From positions 1,869,001 through 1,933,000 of the forward strand of contig WAEK01000005.1 in NCBI GenBank assembly GCA_011634665.1: DNA of 64,000 nucleotides, in the 5' to 3' direction. Numbering within the stretch: position 1 is the first letter of the stretch; every line of letters starts with the position of its first letter. The DNA is from Mortierella sp. BCC40632 (lineage: Eukaryota > Mortierellomycota > Mortierellomycetes > Mortierellales > Mortierellaceae). Below the pieces are notes generated by a model that saw only the letters and a list, made by a program, of their open reading frames with translations, made no database searches and was not told the origin of the DNA. Both the position numbers and the translations under genes were made by a program. Shown one piece after another: positions 25,901-36,589 of this stretch.

Positions 25901-27122
25901 GATATTTGAGACAATGATGTCCAAAATTAGGGCCGCGACACAACTCACTCCGGACGATGCGCTTGAGGAGGCGGAGGAGGAAGAGGAAGAGGAAGAGGAA
26001 GGGCAGAGCGAAGCTCCTGTGGAGAGTTCAGGCGCAGAAGCTAACAAGAAAGTCGCCTCCGCTGATGATTCGGTTCAGGCAAAGGGCAAAGGAAAGGCAA
26101 AGGCAAAAGTAAATGCAAATGCAAAGGCAAAGAAGACACCCGCGCCTGCATCTGTATCTGCATCTGCACCTGTAACAACTCTGCTGCCACCACCAGAGTC
26201 AATCAATCCCACAGAACCTCCCAAGAAGCGCAGAGGTCGCCCACCCAAGAATGCGCCTCGTTCTGAAGCCGATAAAGGAGTGGCAACGAGTCAAACTCTC
26301 CTCTTCAAGATGGTTGCCTCCTCTAACAAGGGTCAAGCAAACCAGAACCCAGAAGCCAGTACGGAGACAGAGTCTGCCGTAGATGCGGATGGAGATGTCG
26401 AGATGACAGATGGTCAAAAGAAGGCTGAGATTTTAGAGCTGGCCACAGAGGGGGTTGATTCTGCAGACAAAGAGTCTAGAACAGAAGATGGGATGGAAGA
26501 GCGAGATTTGACACGGTCCGAGTCTAGCAAAGGCAAGACTGTGGGTCGAGGAAGGAGTTCAGGACGTGGACGCGGGTCCACGACTTCTCGACCTGTGACG
26601 ACAAGGACAACGCGTCAGTCAGCTGTCGATGGCACCACGGACTTGGAGAGCACGACAGAGCCCCAAGAGGTCCAGACTTTGCCACCCAGCCGTCTTGTCT
26701 CGCCATCACCCCCTGCCGCAGCCCAAGAAATAGAGGTAGAGGAAGAGATGCCGCAGCAGCAACCTTCTCGAGCCACGACCCCGACTCCCACATCCTCTCT
26801 GAGAGCCTCGGGAGACGTGCCGCCGGACTCTCCTAGAAAGAAACGTGGAGCCAGTAGTCGGACCAAGAAGAAAGAGGAAGAGATTTTAAAAACGAATCGA
26901 AGTCTAAAATCTATGTGGGGCGCAGTTACGACGACCACAAAGACAACAGAGACGATGACAACAGAAACGACAACAACAAAGACGACGGCCACAGCGACGA
27001 TGATGACAGAGGTGGTGGCGAGTGAGCAAGTCGAATCCGGAATGGGGTTATCCTCTTCTGGGACAACACAGACTGTCGCAGTCAAGTCAACGCGGTCTAG
27101 GAAGAAGGAAGGCACATCCTAG
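22164..27122 (+). CDS. TFIIIC WD40 subunit (GTF3C2/Sfc6/Tfc6-like) with AT-hook tail
   Basis: Eight exons: 22164-22855, 22994-23109, 23316-23665, 23800-23956, 24088-24261, 24377-24795, 24912-25214 and 25338-27122. All junctions are GT-AG and in phase, giving about 1331 residues. After an acidic and basic N-terminus, residues about 270-770 form a degenerate WD40 propeller of the TFIIIC beta/Sfc6 type: YLLSTGLSVWALDWCPLP, ILAGAFSDGSVRIFNVP, AACCTNGTIGVWDMKS, LISSGYDGRVRYTDLHDM and WLASASAGGLVRIDN. The C-terminal 500 residues are low complexity with AT-hook motifs (KKIGRPRKHP and KKRRGRPPKN), RG-rich stretches and acidic runs. TFIIIC binds internal promoters of tRNA genes and recruits TFIIIB for RNA polymerase III. 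The long AT-hook tail exceeds what I know for yeast Tfc6 and may add DNA contacts (inference). Confidence 0.87.
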
Positions 27123-30100
27123 AGGAAAAGAAAGAAAAGTAAAAGTAAAAGTAAAATGAAACGACTCAGTTGTGATCATAAGAGAGGTAGGTCTAGGCAA
27201 AGAAGCAGAAGGGGCGGATTTTGTTCATGCAGGACAAGACTCGCTCGAGATCCATTTGGATAGGAGGATGGGGAAAGGGGTGAGAGGTGATGATGGTGGC
27301 GCGGACTTGTTGATTGATGGTGAGCACACGGACAACTTCTCTCCTGTGTCGAGACGTGGAGAGAGACTGGCAGTCGAGCGTGTCGAGCGGAGAAAAAAAA
27401 GAGAATCGAGTGGCAATCGTAGACACGCACTACACAAGTCGTTGTGGCAGTGCCATCTCGGGAGAGAGAGGAGGCCGATGGTCTGTCGGGCCTTGAAGGT
27501 ACACGAAAAGCGCGGCATTGCGGCATTGTGGAGCGGGGAAAGAAAAAGAAGCGACTTATTATTGTCGCCCTTTATTTGGTGGTGGATGTCATTGGTTGCT
27601 GACCATTGCGGCTGTCCAAGGGTCCATTGTCATCGCTTGAGCAAGTCACGCCAGCAGGCACCTGTGGATGTGTGCATTTGTGCGTGGGAGAGAGAAAGAG
27701 AGAGACTCGTGGTCATCAACAAGGATAAGTTTTCAGCCCAAATACTTGTGCATCTTTTCTGGGCAAGGATTTGGGATGGGCAGAGCCTTCATTCCATTGG
27801 ACAAGCAGGCCAAGAGCCAAAAAGAAAGTGAGAAGTCGATCCAGCTTCAAGCTTCGACTGTGGGGAAAAACATGGGCGTGTGAGAGGGGCAAATACGCAG
27901 ATACCGTTCCTGAAGCTCGTTAGACCTTCCCCAAACAGGTCTGGTGCGTGTGTTGCCTTGTCTGGACAACAAAAAAAAAAACATGTTTCCCGCGAGCAAA
28001 GCCCGTCTAGACTATGTAGGACGTGAGATATATTGCCTTTGGATTGTGTACCATTGAATTGCCAAGATTCTCCGATGATTGTCTACTATCTATAGGTCGG
28101 TCATTGTTCGGGTATGGTTGGGCCGAGGTAAGTTGGGCCGAACCAGCAGGATCATCGGCCCAAGCAAGATGTCGAGGAGGATGCCAAGAGTCCAAGACCT
28201 TTTGTGTCTGGGTAAGCTGAGCATGAATTTTTTTTTTTTTTTTTTTTTGTTCCTTTGCCTGGCTCTTGGCGGCATATCCAGCAACTTCTAGAGACCCATC
28301 CTTACCCGAGACGTTGCTTACGAAGCACCAGTCCGACCATCGACCGCAGTGGGGTGAGCACGTCCCGAAACAGATAATCGACAAACGAGCAAGGCCGATG
28401 ATTGACAAGGAAACCCTCTCCCTCTTGCCCCACTCTTGCTTCATCTTCAGCTGCGGGCTGAGGGAAAGCGTTTTATTCCCTTTTTCTTCTTTGTCTGCCT
28501 GGGCGAGTAGTGGACTGTCTAATTCCCAAATTCGTGGTCACAAGGAATAAGGCTCATGCGATAGTGCTGCGTCGACTACTACTGGTTCGCTAGAGTGGGG
28601 TGAGTGATGGAGGAGTCAGTGAACGGGCTGGTAGGTGGCTAGACAAAACTCGTTTTGTCATGCTGCTCTCTCTCTCACTCTCTTTCTCAGGGCCAGGTAC
28701 CGCTTCAGTAGACAGACCAAACAGAATGGGTAGCCACGCAGGAATGAGGCATCCCATGGTTCAATATAAAAGAAAGATTGAACTTGGTGCTGTCGATTGT
28801 CATGCATGGGGTAGACAAGGCTCCTCGACCTATACACGTTCTTCTTTCTCCCTCTTCCCTCGCATTGTGGGTCGACATTGAGCGAGTATCAATGTGTTTT
28901 TAGGACTAGTCAGGATACTGCTCAGAGGTCCCAGAGCAGATACAGATGCGTCATGAGTTGAATGGGCTGCTTCTCAGCCAGGGTCCACTCTACCAATGCT
29001 ATTCTCGCTCCCTTCATATTTCTGGTCTCTTTTGCAGGTGACCAAGAAATCAAGAAATGCTCATTGACATATGGACGTACTCCACCATTTGTTGGGGCCC
29101 CGGTCGTTCTTCTTGGGCTGATCCTAATTCATGCGCCACGTCAAGGAACCAAAAATATGTTTTGTCAGGCATCCCCGGCAAGTCAGCTGACGGTCTGACC
29201 AGAATATGGGTGCATGGCCGTGCATGGCCGTGCAGCTCTAGGGACGGGGCACGGTGGTGATGACGAGGCAATCCTATCATGGTACCAGGACAAGCAAAAA
29301 CGAACGACGGAGACGAGCGAGAACCAAGTAGAGACTTCTAGAGTCCTCCTTCTAGACAGAGAACTCCTGCAGACAGAGGCCATGGCGACGTCCCGCAGTC
29401 ATTTGTCCGTGATAGGAGCCTCCTTGAGAGAAAGACAAAGGAGGGGGGTTAGTAAAGGATGCCGGAAGAGCCAGTTGCCTGCGGACTGGGTCAGGAGAGA
29501 GCAGAGAGAGAGAGACAGGAGCATTCGACACACAAAGCCATCGTCGCAGCAAACGGTTGGTCAGTCAGTCAGTCAGTCAGGTCCTCCCCACCTTCAAGTC
29601 CAGCAGACCCAAAGTAGACGGCCCAAAGTGATTACACGGCACTGGATCTAAAGTCGACGCTCGTGCTTGCACCAGTCACGCGGCTCTAGTCGTGTCGATG
29701 CGAGTACTGAATTGATTAGAATACTTCCTGAGCCAGCCGAACCAGAGTGTGACTTGCATCTGAAGGTCCAAAGATATATAGGGAACCAACCATCCGTCGT
29801 CGTTTTTTTTTCTCTTTTTTTCTCTCTCTCTCTCTCTCTCCGCTCTACTTCACTCTTAACCCTCTTCATCTCTCTCGCTCGCTCGTTCGCTCGCTTTTTT
29901 CTCTTTTTTCTCGTTTACCAGGATCTATCCTATCCATCCACAAACATTTCTCAGACATCCACTGAAGAAAAAAAAGATTTCCGCGCGCGCACCACCACAT
30001 TCCATCTGGACGCTCCACGCACCAGTTAATTATTAAAAATTTTTTTGCCTCATCTGAATATTTCGGCCCCATCTGCTTCCGCCATGCCTTTCTCTCTTTC

Positions 30101-30148
30101 TCTTCTCTTTTTATCTTTCTCTCTTCTCTCCTCTCTCTATATATCTCT

Positions 30149-30192
<44 letters not shown>

Positions 30193-30359
30193 TTTTCTCT
30201 AATCTATCTCTCTCTATCTCAAACTTAAACTCATCTCTGATGCACCACCTGTCTGTCGATGCTTGGGTCCTCCTAAGCGCGTCAATACCACCGACCGCCA
30301 CTCTCCGACCACCCTATCCTTCTCATCTCTTCAACTCTTCCCCAACACACATATACAAC
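27123..30359. other. 3.2-kb intergenic region upstream of ATG8
   Basis: Open frames up to about 220 codons exist, but their products resemble nothing known and are rich in Arg/Ser/His, as expected of chance frames. Short tandem copies of TCAG (about 29558-29580) and of GCATGGCCGT (about 29211-29233) are present. From about 29810 to 30359 it is C/T-rich, ending in a CTCTATATA stretch and an AT dinucleotide tract, the likely promoter and leader of ATG8. I see no tRNA, 5S or U6 signature. Confidence 0.5.
30152..30189 (+). repeat. (AT)n microsatellite in the ATG8 leader
   Basis: About 18 AT units followed by a T run, 170 bp before the ATG8 start codon. Confidence 0.85.
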
Positions 30360-30980
30360 ATGGTTCGCTCTGCATTTCAACAAGAGCACGCCTTTGGTAT
30401 GTGTTACGTCTTACTTTCAAGTCTTGGCTGTTTCCTCTCTGTACTTTGGATTTGCTGCGCTCAGACGGAATATCCGGCCAACCACTCACCTTTGTTCTCT
30501 TCTTTCTCTTTCATCACTTAATAGAGAAGCGCAAGGCAGAAGCAGAACGTATCCGTCAGAAATACCCAGACCGCATTCCTGTAAGTCACTTGCCTCCACT
30601 CTTTGAACACGCCCACCTCCCTTGCCCCCTCCTCCCCCTTTGTTGGCTTGTTATGTTGGTGGTGAAATGGGCCATGCGTGCAAGGCAGGAGGAAAGAAAA
30701 AAATATATATATATATATATAAAAAAGAGGGAGAGAGATGGAAGGGGAATAGGGGTGTTTATGAGGATCCTTTGTACCGGATGAGAGATATCGCAGAGAC
30801 AGACGTGCGCACGTAATATGGTCCGGTCGACTTTTTTTTTTTTTTTTTTTCGACTTTGGTCCAATGGACCGCCGAATATTACTGTGTGCTCTTGTATCAC
30901 CAAACCACAGATGATTGTTATATATTTTGGTTAAGAAGAAACATCATGTTGTTGTAGCTTGAACAATACCCTCCCCCCTT

Positions 30981-31015
<35 letters not shown>

Positions 31016-31436
31016 GTGCTCTCCTCCTGCTCACTTTAACTCTCTCTCTCTTGCCCCATTCTCAAGTACTGTTGACTAATCTCTCTTTTGTGTCTCGTGC
31101 TCTCCTCCCCCTGTCCATTATGACATCTGTTTGCCTCCTGCCTCATAGGTCATTTGCGAGAAGGTTGAAAAGTCGGACATTGCAACGATCGACAAGAAAA
31201 AGTACCTGGTCCCCGCAGACTTGACCGTCGGTCAGTTTGTCTACGTCATCCGCAAGCGCATCAAGCTTTCTCCCGAAAAGGCCATCTTTATCTTTGTGAA
31301 CGAGGTCCTCCCACCAACAGCCGCACTCATGTCCTCCATCTATGAGGAGCATCAAGACAAGGATGGCTTCCTCTATATCACATATTCAGGCGAGAACACA
31401 TTTGGTGCAGAGCTCGAGGTTGCAGATTCAAATTAG
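30360..31436 (+). CDS. ATG8: Autophagy ubiquitin-like protein Atg8
   Basis: Exons 30360-30396, 30525-30580 and 31149-31436 encode 126 residues. The sequence follows Atg8/LC3 throughout: [59 protein letters not shown] and [13 protein letters not shown]. The conserved glycine that is joined to phosphatidylethanolamine is residue 117. Nine residues (AELEVADSN) follow and would be removed by the Atg4 protease. The protein drives autophagosome membrane growth and cargo binding. The second intron is long (568 nt) for this window and holds an AT repeat and a poly-T foldback at 30813-30882. Confidence 0.98.
30813..30882 (+). other. Foldback with a poly-T core in ATG8 intron 2
   Basis: GTAATAT and GGTCC at the left (30813-30824) have reverse complements GGACC (30866-30870) and ATATTAC (ending 30882) at the right. 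Between them TCGAC flanks a run of about 20 T on its left and CGAC on its right. A smaller hairpin GGTCC-AAT-GGACC lies at 30858-30870. Confidence 0.4.
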
Positions 31437-31964
31437 ATCTCTTTTCTTTGCTTTAGGCAAAAGAGAAAACAAAACTCTACTCTTTCTCTCGCACTACTTT
31501 CACTCACACTCACTCGCACACTCAAAAAAAAAAAAAAAAAAAGAAAATATTCAACAAGAAAACATTGCTATTGTTTCTCCCACTTTTGGTCCCTTTTTCC
31601 TGTCCATCTTAGCATTTCTTTCACTTGTTTCCTTGCACGGCATATCTCGCTCCACTATTATTCTTTCTTTCTTGTTTCCATGCGCTGTCTATTTTCTTTC
31701 TTTTTATTATCATCGTTCTGTTCGATATGTATATCCCATATATATCAAGGATAAGAGGAAAAAAGAAATGGTTTGTTTGTTCTTTGACTTTGTGGTGGCA
31801 ACTCCCTTCCGACAATGAGTATGAAACACACCCGAGTGGAAAAGAAGAGGGTAGCGCCTCGCGCCTTGAGGGGGGTAAAAAGAAGAAATACTATTTCCTC
31901 TCCTCCTCTCCCTTTGAAGAAAACCACACCCCGCCATCTCCTCACTCTTTTGCCTTTCTCTTCA

Positions 31965-31970
<6 letters not shown>

Positions 31971-32005
<35 letters not shown>
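31971..32005 (+). repeat. (CT)n microsatellite
   Basis: About 17 CT units in the ATG8 downstream region. Confidence 0.9.
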
Positions 32006-32007
<2 letters not shown>

Positions 32008-32414
32008 CCCTCCGTCACTGACCTCCTTCCCGAGAGAATGATTCAGATAATTCTGGCTATTATTTTTTTTCTCGCATTGTTGTAGCATCACTCCAACCAG
32101 CTTTTGCTTCTCTCTCTCACTCTCTCTTTCTCAGAGCCATTAAAGTTGTAAACATTCGAGAAACCAAAAGACCTTGTCCATTGAGTGTTTGGGGGGGGGG
32201 GGAAGAGGAAGGCCAGTGTCCCCATTTTCGAAAGAGAAGCCAATTTTTTTTTTGTTGATGTTGTTGTTGTTGTTGTTGATGCAATTGCTGCTTTTTCGTT
32301 GTTGTTATTTTCCTGCGGCAAATGCTAGTTTGCTCCGCATGTCAGGGGTGTGACCAACCCTGACCAACAGAAAATAAAAAAAAGCACATCTGTTTGAGCA
32401 ACATTGAAAATTTT

Positions 32415-32419
<5 letters not shown>

Positions 32420-32457
<38 letters not shown>
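32420..32457 (+). repeat. (CT)n microsatellite
   Basis: About 18 CT units, 105 bp beyond the stop codon of the minus-strand membrane-protein gene. Confidence 0.9.
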
Positions 32458-32460
<3 letters not shown>

Positions 32461-32562
32461 GTGTATAGGCTTTGTTGGGCAGTGTATTCAAATTCTTTCC
32501 CATGTTATCATTATCAAGAGAATTATTGGCTTACACCTTTTTTTTTTTAACTTTGTAACCAA

Positions 32563-33963
32563 CTATGATGCGTCATTTACGCCAAGAAAAACAAGAGTCG
32601 AAAAAAAAAAAGAAAGAAAGAAAGAAAGAAAGAAAGGAAGGTGGCGTGTGGAGGCTATGCAATCATTGTCGACAATTTTTTTTTTTTTTTTTTTTTTTTT
32701 TCGACTGTAGGATGAGCGGAGCAAAAATATATAAAAGGCCTTAGTTCTTTTTTTACCCAATTTGCCTGTCTTGCTACCAGAAGAAGCAGAGGTAGAAGCG
32801 GAGGAAGAAGCGGAGGAAGAAGAAGCGGTGGCTGTTGATGCTGCTGCTGCTGACGCCGGTGCTGCATTTGCTGGTGGGTCTTGAGGTGGAGGTTCTTCTC
32901 CTTCCATAGTCGAAGGTCGCTCTCCTGCTCTCATGATCTGGTCAAAATACTGATCCATCTCCTGAAGTACTAACTCAACATCAATCTTGCTCAACGCCAC
33001 CGACCGTGCCTCCCTGTATTCAGTATCCGAAGTCAACAGCGAGTACTCTGCTTCACGTGCTTTCCAGTATTCAACAAATTGCTTTCGAAGCATGGGATCT
33101 CTCAAAGAGGCAGTACGAGCAAGTTGAAGTGTTCGTTGACGATTGATGATTGCTTCTTGAGCTCGACAAAGATCATTCAGGATCTCGACTTCAGTTCTTG
33201 CTGCAAAAGAACCTCCATGTCTCGATCGGTAAACAAGCGCCAAAAGTGCTATTGACATCATGGCCATGCAAGCATGTCGAGCCGTGTTTCCACCTTCAAC
33301 GCCAATCAAGGTAAATGTGGCATTCTTGAGATTGGAGAGACTCTCAAGTTCAGATCCTCGGTTGATGATACTGTACTCGACAATTGCTACTACAGCTAAT
33401 AAGGCTGACCCCCATGTCCGGTACCGATTCGGGTGTGAAATCTGAGAAGTGGCTATACCAAGGAGAATGCCCATGCCAACATAAGAGCCTAGGATCCCTG
33501 GCAAAATATAGATATAATAATCGTTTCGTTCTGAACAATGTTCACATCCTAAAAAGGCGTCCTGACCAAAGATCTCATACAGGAATCGGTTCTCCATGGC
33601 TCGGAACCGCTCATGAAGAGGGGAGGTTGGGTATTGTTGAGCAAAGCCCTTGTCGGCCTCGGCTCGGTCTCGCCAGGACTGTGTCAAGATAAAATGAGGA
33701 CAGTCGGGTGGGAGAGAGAGAGCCTTAAAGACATTGGGAGGAGAAAAGACGGTAGAGATAGAGAGGTGGTAGACTGTGGCGAGAGCAAGGGTCGCAAGGG
33801 CGAGCTTGTACCCGAGACTAGGCTTTTGAGGTGGGGTTGCTTGTTGAGTACGATTGAGTGGAGAAGGAGGAGCCTTGGAAAAGAAAGAACGAGCGGAACT
33901 GATGAGATAGGGCAGCCCGATGACGACCAGGATATTGATCAGAGATGAATCGATGGACACCAT
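32563..33963 (-). CDS. Multi-pass membrane protein of unknown function
   Basis: One long open frame of 466 codons from the ATG at 33963. I do not recognise the family. Hydrophobic segments occur near residues 6-24 (INILVVIGLPYLISSA), 50-70 (YKLALATLALATVYHL), 148-170 (YYIYILPGILGSYVGMGILL), 184-198 (ALLAVVAIVEYSII) and 230-245 (ACMAMMSIALLALVY). A CEHC pair lies before the third segment. After that comes a charged, helical cytosol-type region (about 250-350), then an Ala/Ser-rich linker. The last 60 codons read through a run of about 28 A as poly-Lys and then Ser/Phe repeats. This is probably not conserved protein: the true end or a small terminal intron near 32750 is uncertain. The N-terminal 400 residues look like genuine coding sequence. 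Confidence 0.72.
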   Translation of the reverse strand: MVSIDSSLINILVVIGLPYLISSARSFFSKAPPSPLNRTQQATPPQKPSLGYKLALATLALATVYHLSISTVFSPPNVFKALSLPPDCPHFILTQSWRDRAEADKGFAQQYPTSPLHERFRAMENRFLYEIFGQDAFLGCEHCSERNDYYIYILPGILGSYVGMGILLGIATSQISHPNRYRTWGSALLAVVAIVEYSIINRGSELESLSNLKNATFTLIGVEGGNTARHACMAMMSIALLALVYRSRHGGSFAARTEVEILNDLCRAQEAIINRQRTLQLARTASLRDPMLRKQFVEYWKAREAEYSLLTSDTEYREARSVALSKIDVELVLQEMDQYFDQIMRAGERPSTMEGEEPPPQDPPANAAPASAAAASTATASSSSASSSASTSASSGSKTGKLGKKRTKAFYIFLLRSSYSRKKKKKKKKIVDNDCIASTRHLPFFLSFFLSFFFSTLVFLGVNDAS

Positions 33964-36589
33964 GGTGACAAAATATAAATGGCGGGAATGAATTGCTTGA
34001 TGGCGACGAAATGAATGTCTGAGATGCCAGAGATACGAGCTTATTGAATACTGCTGCTGCTGCTACTGAGAGAGTGAGAGAGTGGCTCCTGGAGGTGTGG
34101 CTCCTTGACACTGCTCCGTGCAAAAGGGCGATGGGAGAGAAGCGATCCGATGCAGGCGAGTCGAGAAGGATTGGTCCGAGAAAAGAGTGATGAAAAGAAG
34201 AGGAGCGAGAGCGTGAAAGAGACAAAAGGGGTGTGAAATGGCCGAAAGAGGGGGGGCTCTGTGGGCGAATGGGGAGGCGCCATGTACTGAGCCTGTACGT
34301 GGAATGCTCCCTAGCCCCTCATTTCTCCCGTCTGCGGACGCGTATGCTAGATCCACACCAGATTCGCTGGACGAAGAAGATGACGCGGTATCCCCTTTGC
34401 TTTCTTGTGTGGTCAACATTGTCTAGACCGCCTATGTCAAACCGTGGTACGGTCATACAATAGAAGGTGGGGGAGGGAGAGAAGGAGGCATCTGAACATC
34501 TGGCCCAATTCAAATCCAAGCTCTCTAGTTGAAGTGTCGAGTACGTTAAAAGAGTTACCGCGCAGCATGACCTATTCGGGGAGTATAGATGGTATGGAAT
34601 AGCGTCATTTGTTGTAAAGCCTTCATTGGTGTTGGTATCGCCCGTCGCATACCTTCATACGTCTGCCGCATTTAACGACTACTAACATGACTGTGCGCCA
34701 AGGGACCATTGGGACGAAAGGGCGCAGTGTTGATTGCTTACAGCTAAAGCCCTTTTGAAGCCAATGATCCTGGTCGTGATGGGATAACATTTTGACTTGT
34801 TGGAGGGCTGAGACGACATTGATGGTAACAAAGAAGCAATGTAGCAGAGCTTGGCTCTAAGAAGCACGACCTCTTACTTGTGTTATTCTGACAGGGCATT
34901 GAGTTTTCCTGGCCGTATTTTCGATGACTCCAAGACAGCAAAGTAAGCGCTGGATATCTTTTTATCGTGCGGTTTGAATCCCAACCCTAGCCCTTGTCCA
35001 TGTCCATGAGCGGATGCGAAATGTGAAGCGCACAAACAGGGGGTCGAGACCCTGAGGTAAGCAAAAGTAGACAGATTCCCGTTAGAGAATACTGCCTCTG
35101 ATCATGAGGAGATGACAAGGTGAAAATTAGAATTAGGCACTAGCTATGTCAGTCTTTATGGAAAGAGTTGAAGCTTAGCTCTCCATCAGCAAGACAGAAT
35201 GGGGTCCAGGAACTGTTGGCTACAGTACCGGGGATTCTGGGATAAGGAGAAGCTGGCAAGGTGTAGGGGTATAAGGATGAAGGTGCCGCTGTCTCTTATC
35301 CTACATTCTCAAGAATCGCAGTGACAAAGTAGAGGCTGTTCCTGTCTCTCTTCTCATGGCTACATTGACTATTTCCGCTGAGTCCTTGTCGCGTGACAAA
35401 TTCCAGGAAATCGTTGAACAACGTCGTCAAAGTGAATTCCCGCTGTTTCCACTGCCACAAAGCGGGCGTATTCCCGACTCTAGACAAGGCTTTTCCTAGA
35501 GCGGGTCTGGAAACATGGTCTTTTCGCCATCGGGAAATCTACATCTTCAGTCTGATTCCACCAAAGACCTGCAGAGCTCAACCTGAGAGCCAAAATTCCC
35601 CTCGAGAAGGAAGGACAGTTTCGACCATGGCAGTCCATCCCGAGCTTGCTCTACCAAGCAAGCCGTTAAAAAGTCAAGCGTGATTCTGTCAGAGGAGCAG
35701 AGCGATTGTCGTGTCAACAAACAACATGCATGAGTAAGGAAGCCCTTTGAGAAGCTACAACATTCATGCAGCCCTGTGCCTCATCCAAAACAGTTGTCCT
35801 TCTCCACCTCGTGAACCTCAAAGTCGAGAGACACTGAGTGGGGCATGATTGCTTCCCCCTTCCCCTGTCGAAGATGCAGGAATCATTCTCGTACGTGACC
35901 AAGATCTCGGGACTGGATACTCCAAGGGCCTCTTTCTGGCCACAGTCGTCTCCTTTGCTGTGGACGAGTGACATCCGCCCAAGGGAGAAGGAGGTCACGC
36001 AAGTGTGACGACGATGTGAAGACTCTCAAAGCAGAGGAGGGTCCAAGTAGGAGCCAAGGCTTTACACTGGATGGATGGCCAGGACGATTGGATTTGTTTG
36101 GACCTGCTAGCAAAACAAAAAAGAGTTTGTCTTCCATCTCGTTTTGACTGAGGTCCAAGGGAAAGGGAGGAGCTAGAAGGGGGAGACGGGAGGAGAGGAG
36201 GAGAAGAAGAAAGAGGAGAAGGAGGTTCTGGGATGGGTTCATTAGGAAATGCATGGTAGAATGAGAAATGGGCAATGGTCTGACAAAAAAAAAAAAAAAA
36301 GGAAATGGCTCATTTCCCGCGGCGGTTCCCACCCATCCTGCATTTCCCACGCAGAAGAAAGTCTTTGGGCGGACCTTACTCCTTCACCCTGTGGTTCTCC
36401 TTTTTGTTTTCTGCCACCATTTTCTTTTCTCTCTCGCTTTCTCTCTTTTTATCCTCCTTCCTGCCAACTCTTTTTTTTTCCTCCTTTGATAATTCGATCT
36501 CGTTCTTGATTTTATTGGACTTTACAAAGAAAAGGCGAGAGATAACGAGAAAAAGAGAGAGAGAGAGAGAGAGAGAGACAGAAAAAAAA
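33964..36589. other. 2.6-kb region before the tandem array, no gene recognised
   Basis: 33964-34300 is the probable promoter of the minus-strand membrane-protein gene. 34400-36100 is even in composition with only short open frames. One GTTTGAATCCC-type sequence near 34973 resembles a tRNA T-loop, but its flanks do not pair. 36400-36589 is C/T- then GA-rich and is the leader of the first array gene. Confidence 0.5.

Larger units (their letters stand above)
31437..32562. other. Convergent region between ATG8 and a membrane-protein gene
   Basis: 1.1 kb, presumably the 3' untranslated regions of both genes. It holds CT tracts at 31971-32005 and 32420-32457, a G run near 32190-32200 and several A or T runs. 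No gene recognised. Confidence 0.6.

Noticed and set aside
27172..27831. 219-codon + strand frame after the TFIIIC subunit gene
   Set aside because: Random-looking composition, no recognisable domain, and competing frames of similar size on the other strand.
28007..28444. 145-codon minus-strand frame
   Set aside because: Includes a poly-Lys stretch from a T-run and no known pattern; probably chance.
29558..29580. TCAG repeats as a possible CRISPR-like or regulatory array
   Set aside because: Only a short four-base microsatellite in a eukaryotic genome.
32563..32760. C-terminal Lys/Ser/Phe-rich end of the membrane protein as a real domain
   Set aside because: It comes from translating an A-run and a repeat; more likely 3' untranslated sequence or a misplaced gene end.
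34973..34990. T-loop-like GTTTGAATCCC sequence, possible tRNA
   Set aside because: Flanking bases do not form the T stem, and no acceptor or anticodon arm can be drawn.
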